Assembly (NCBI GenBank): GCA_910586735.1
Contig: CAJUJW010000009.1
Span: 1-56,832, forward strand
Origin: an uncultured Oscillibacter sp.
GTDB taxonomy: Bacteria; Bacillota; Clostridia; Oscillospirales; Oscillospiraceae
Direction: 5' to 3'
DNA: 56,832 nucleotides
The notes under the pieces: model-generated
Told to the model about the DNA's origin: nothing
Databases searched by the model: none
What the model saw: the letters and a program-made list of their open reading frames with translations, nothing else
Translations under genes and position numbers: made by a program
Part shown: one piece after another, positions 56,603 through 56,832 of the stretch
How positions within the stretch are numbered: the stretch's first letter is position 1
Layout of the letters: the number at the start of each line of letters is the position of its first letter

Positions 56603-56832
56603 CTGCCATGGCAATATTTTTTGTATATTTTTCGCTTGTTTATAGCCGTTTTTGCTCCATTTCATTTGCTTTCCGACACTCTTTACAAACAGGGTTTCCG
56701 TATATTCCACGCCTGTCTGTGGCTGGTTATGTGGTCAGAAACCCTTGCGGCACTTGAGTTTTCAGTCCTAAAGCAACATTGTTCCAGGCCAAGAAAGTGG
56801 TCAAATTTGAATCAGGCTGTCTTAAACCGACT
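56603..56832. other. AT-richer right-edge sequence beyond the tRNA break, no supported gene
   Basis: Base composition falls sharply compared with the rest of the window. A short palindrome TGCCATGGCA (56604-56613 region) sits at the junction. On the minus strand a partial frame can be read at the edge (ending TTFLAWNNVALGLKTQ...), but without its start it cannot be called. Probably the end of an integrated element or foreign DNA. Confidence 0.4.

Noticed and set aside
56558..56640. A complete tRNA-Thr gene
   Set aside because: Only the 3' half can be folded; the expected D-arm and 5' acceptor strand are absent after 56602.
53405..56710. Leftward open frame of about 1,100 codons over the binding protein, IolN-like 2 and IolO-like 2
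   Set aside because: Antisense to three well-supported genes and passes through a tRNA fragment and hairpin; no domain is recognisable.
1..56832. CRISPR array, prophage genes or transposases
   Set aside because: No regularly spaced direct repeats, phage structural genes or transposase motifs were found anywhere in the window.

Overview
The window is high-GC, densely coded bacterial DNA. AGGAGG-type ribosome binding sites, sigma-A promoters, ATGA-overlapping operons, rubrerythrin, a CarD regulator, an ECF sigma/DUF4179 anti-sigma pair and TRAP and sugar-ABC uptake all fit a high-GC Clostridia gut anaerobe of the Oscillospiraceae (Flavonifractor/Lawsonibacter/Oscillibacter-like). The taxon is inferred, not proven. 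There is no CRISPR array, no rRNA and no transposase.

Layout. 1-5 kb: 3' end of metG, rubrerythrin, an Imm22-like orphan, an ECF sigma/anti-sigma pair and an MBL hydrolase. 5-10 kb: a thiamin salvage locus built around two back-to-back TPP riboswitches (thiE-thiD-cytX leftward, thiW-thiM rightward). 9.9-21 kb: housekeeping and transport genes (ZIP metal transporter, five-gene peptide/nickel-type ABC operon ending in a DUF3810 protein, AI-2E-family permease, lipid kinase, NUDIX, CarD). 21-42 kb: a large hexuronate catabolism island. It has a leftward TRAP-uxuA-uxuB-gntR-kdgF unit, a rightward eda(VOC fusion)-kdgK-uxaC-MFS-uxaB-uxaA-HIT unit, and a gntR/kduI-kduD-kdgK unit for unsaturated uronates. 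42-56.5 kb: a uxaE tagaturonate epimerase, a third FCD GntR regulator, and a cluster resembling the Thermotoga-type inositol route. That cluster has two zinc dehydrogenases, two creatininase-fold IolN-like hydrolases, two IolO-like TIM-barrel epimerases and a sugar ABC transporter. The window ends at a truncated tRNA-Thr 3' half next to AT-richer DNA, a probable integration boundary.

How it fits together (inference from established pathways). Glucuronate and galacturonate go through UxaC to fructuronate and tagaturonate, then UxuB/UxuA or UxaB/UxaA to 2-keto-3-deoxygluconate (KDG). Unsaturated uronates go through KdgF, KduI and KduD to the same KDG. The cyclitol cluster would open an inositol-like ring and epimerise 5-keto-L-gluconate to tagaturonate. 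KDG is phosphorylated by either of two KdgK and cleaved by Eda. All three inputs converge on one lower pathway, and three FCD-GntR regulators with visibly different palindromic operators appear to control three blocks.
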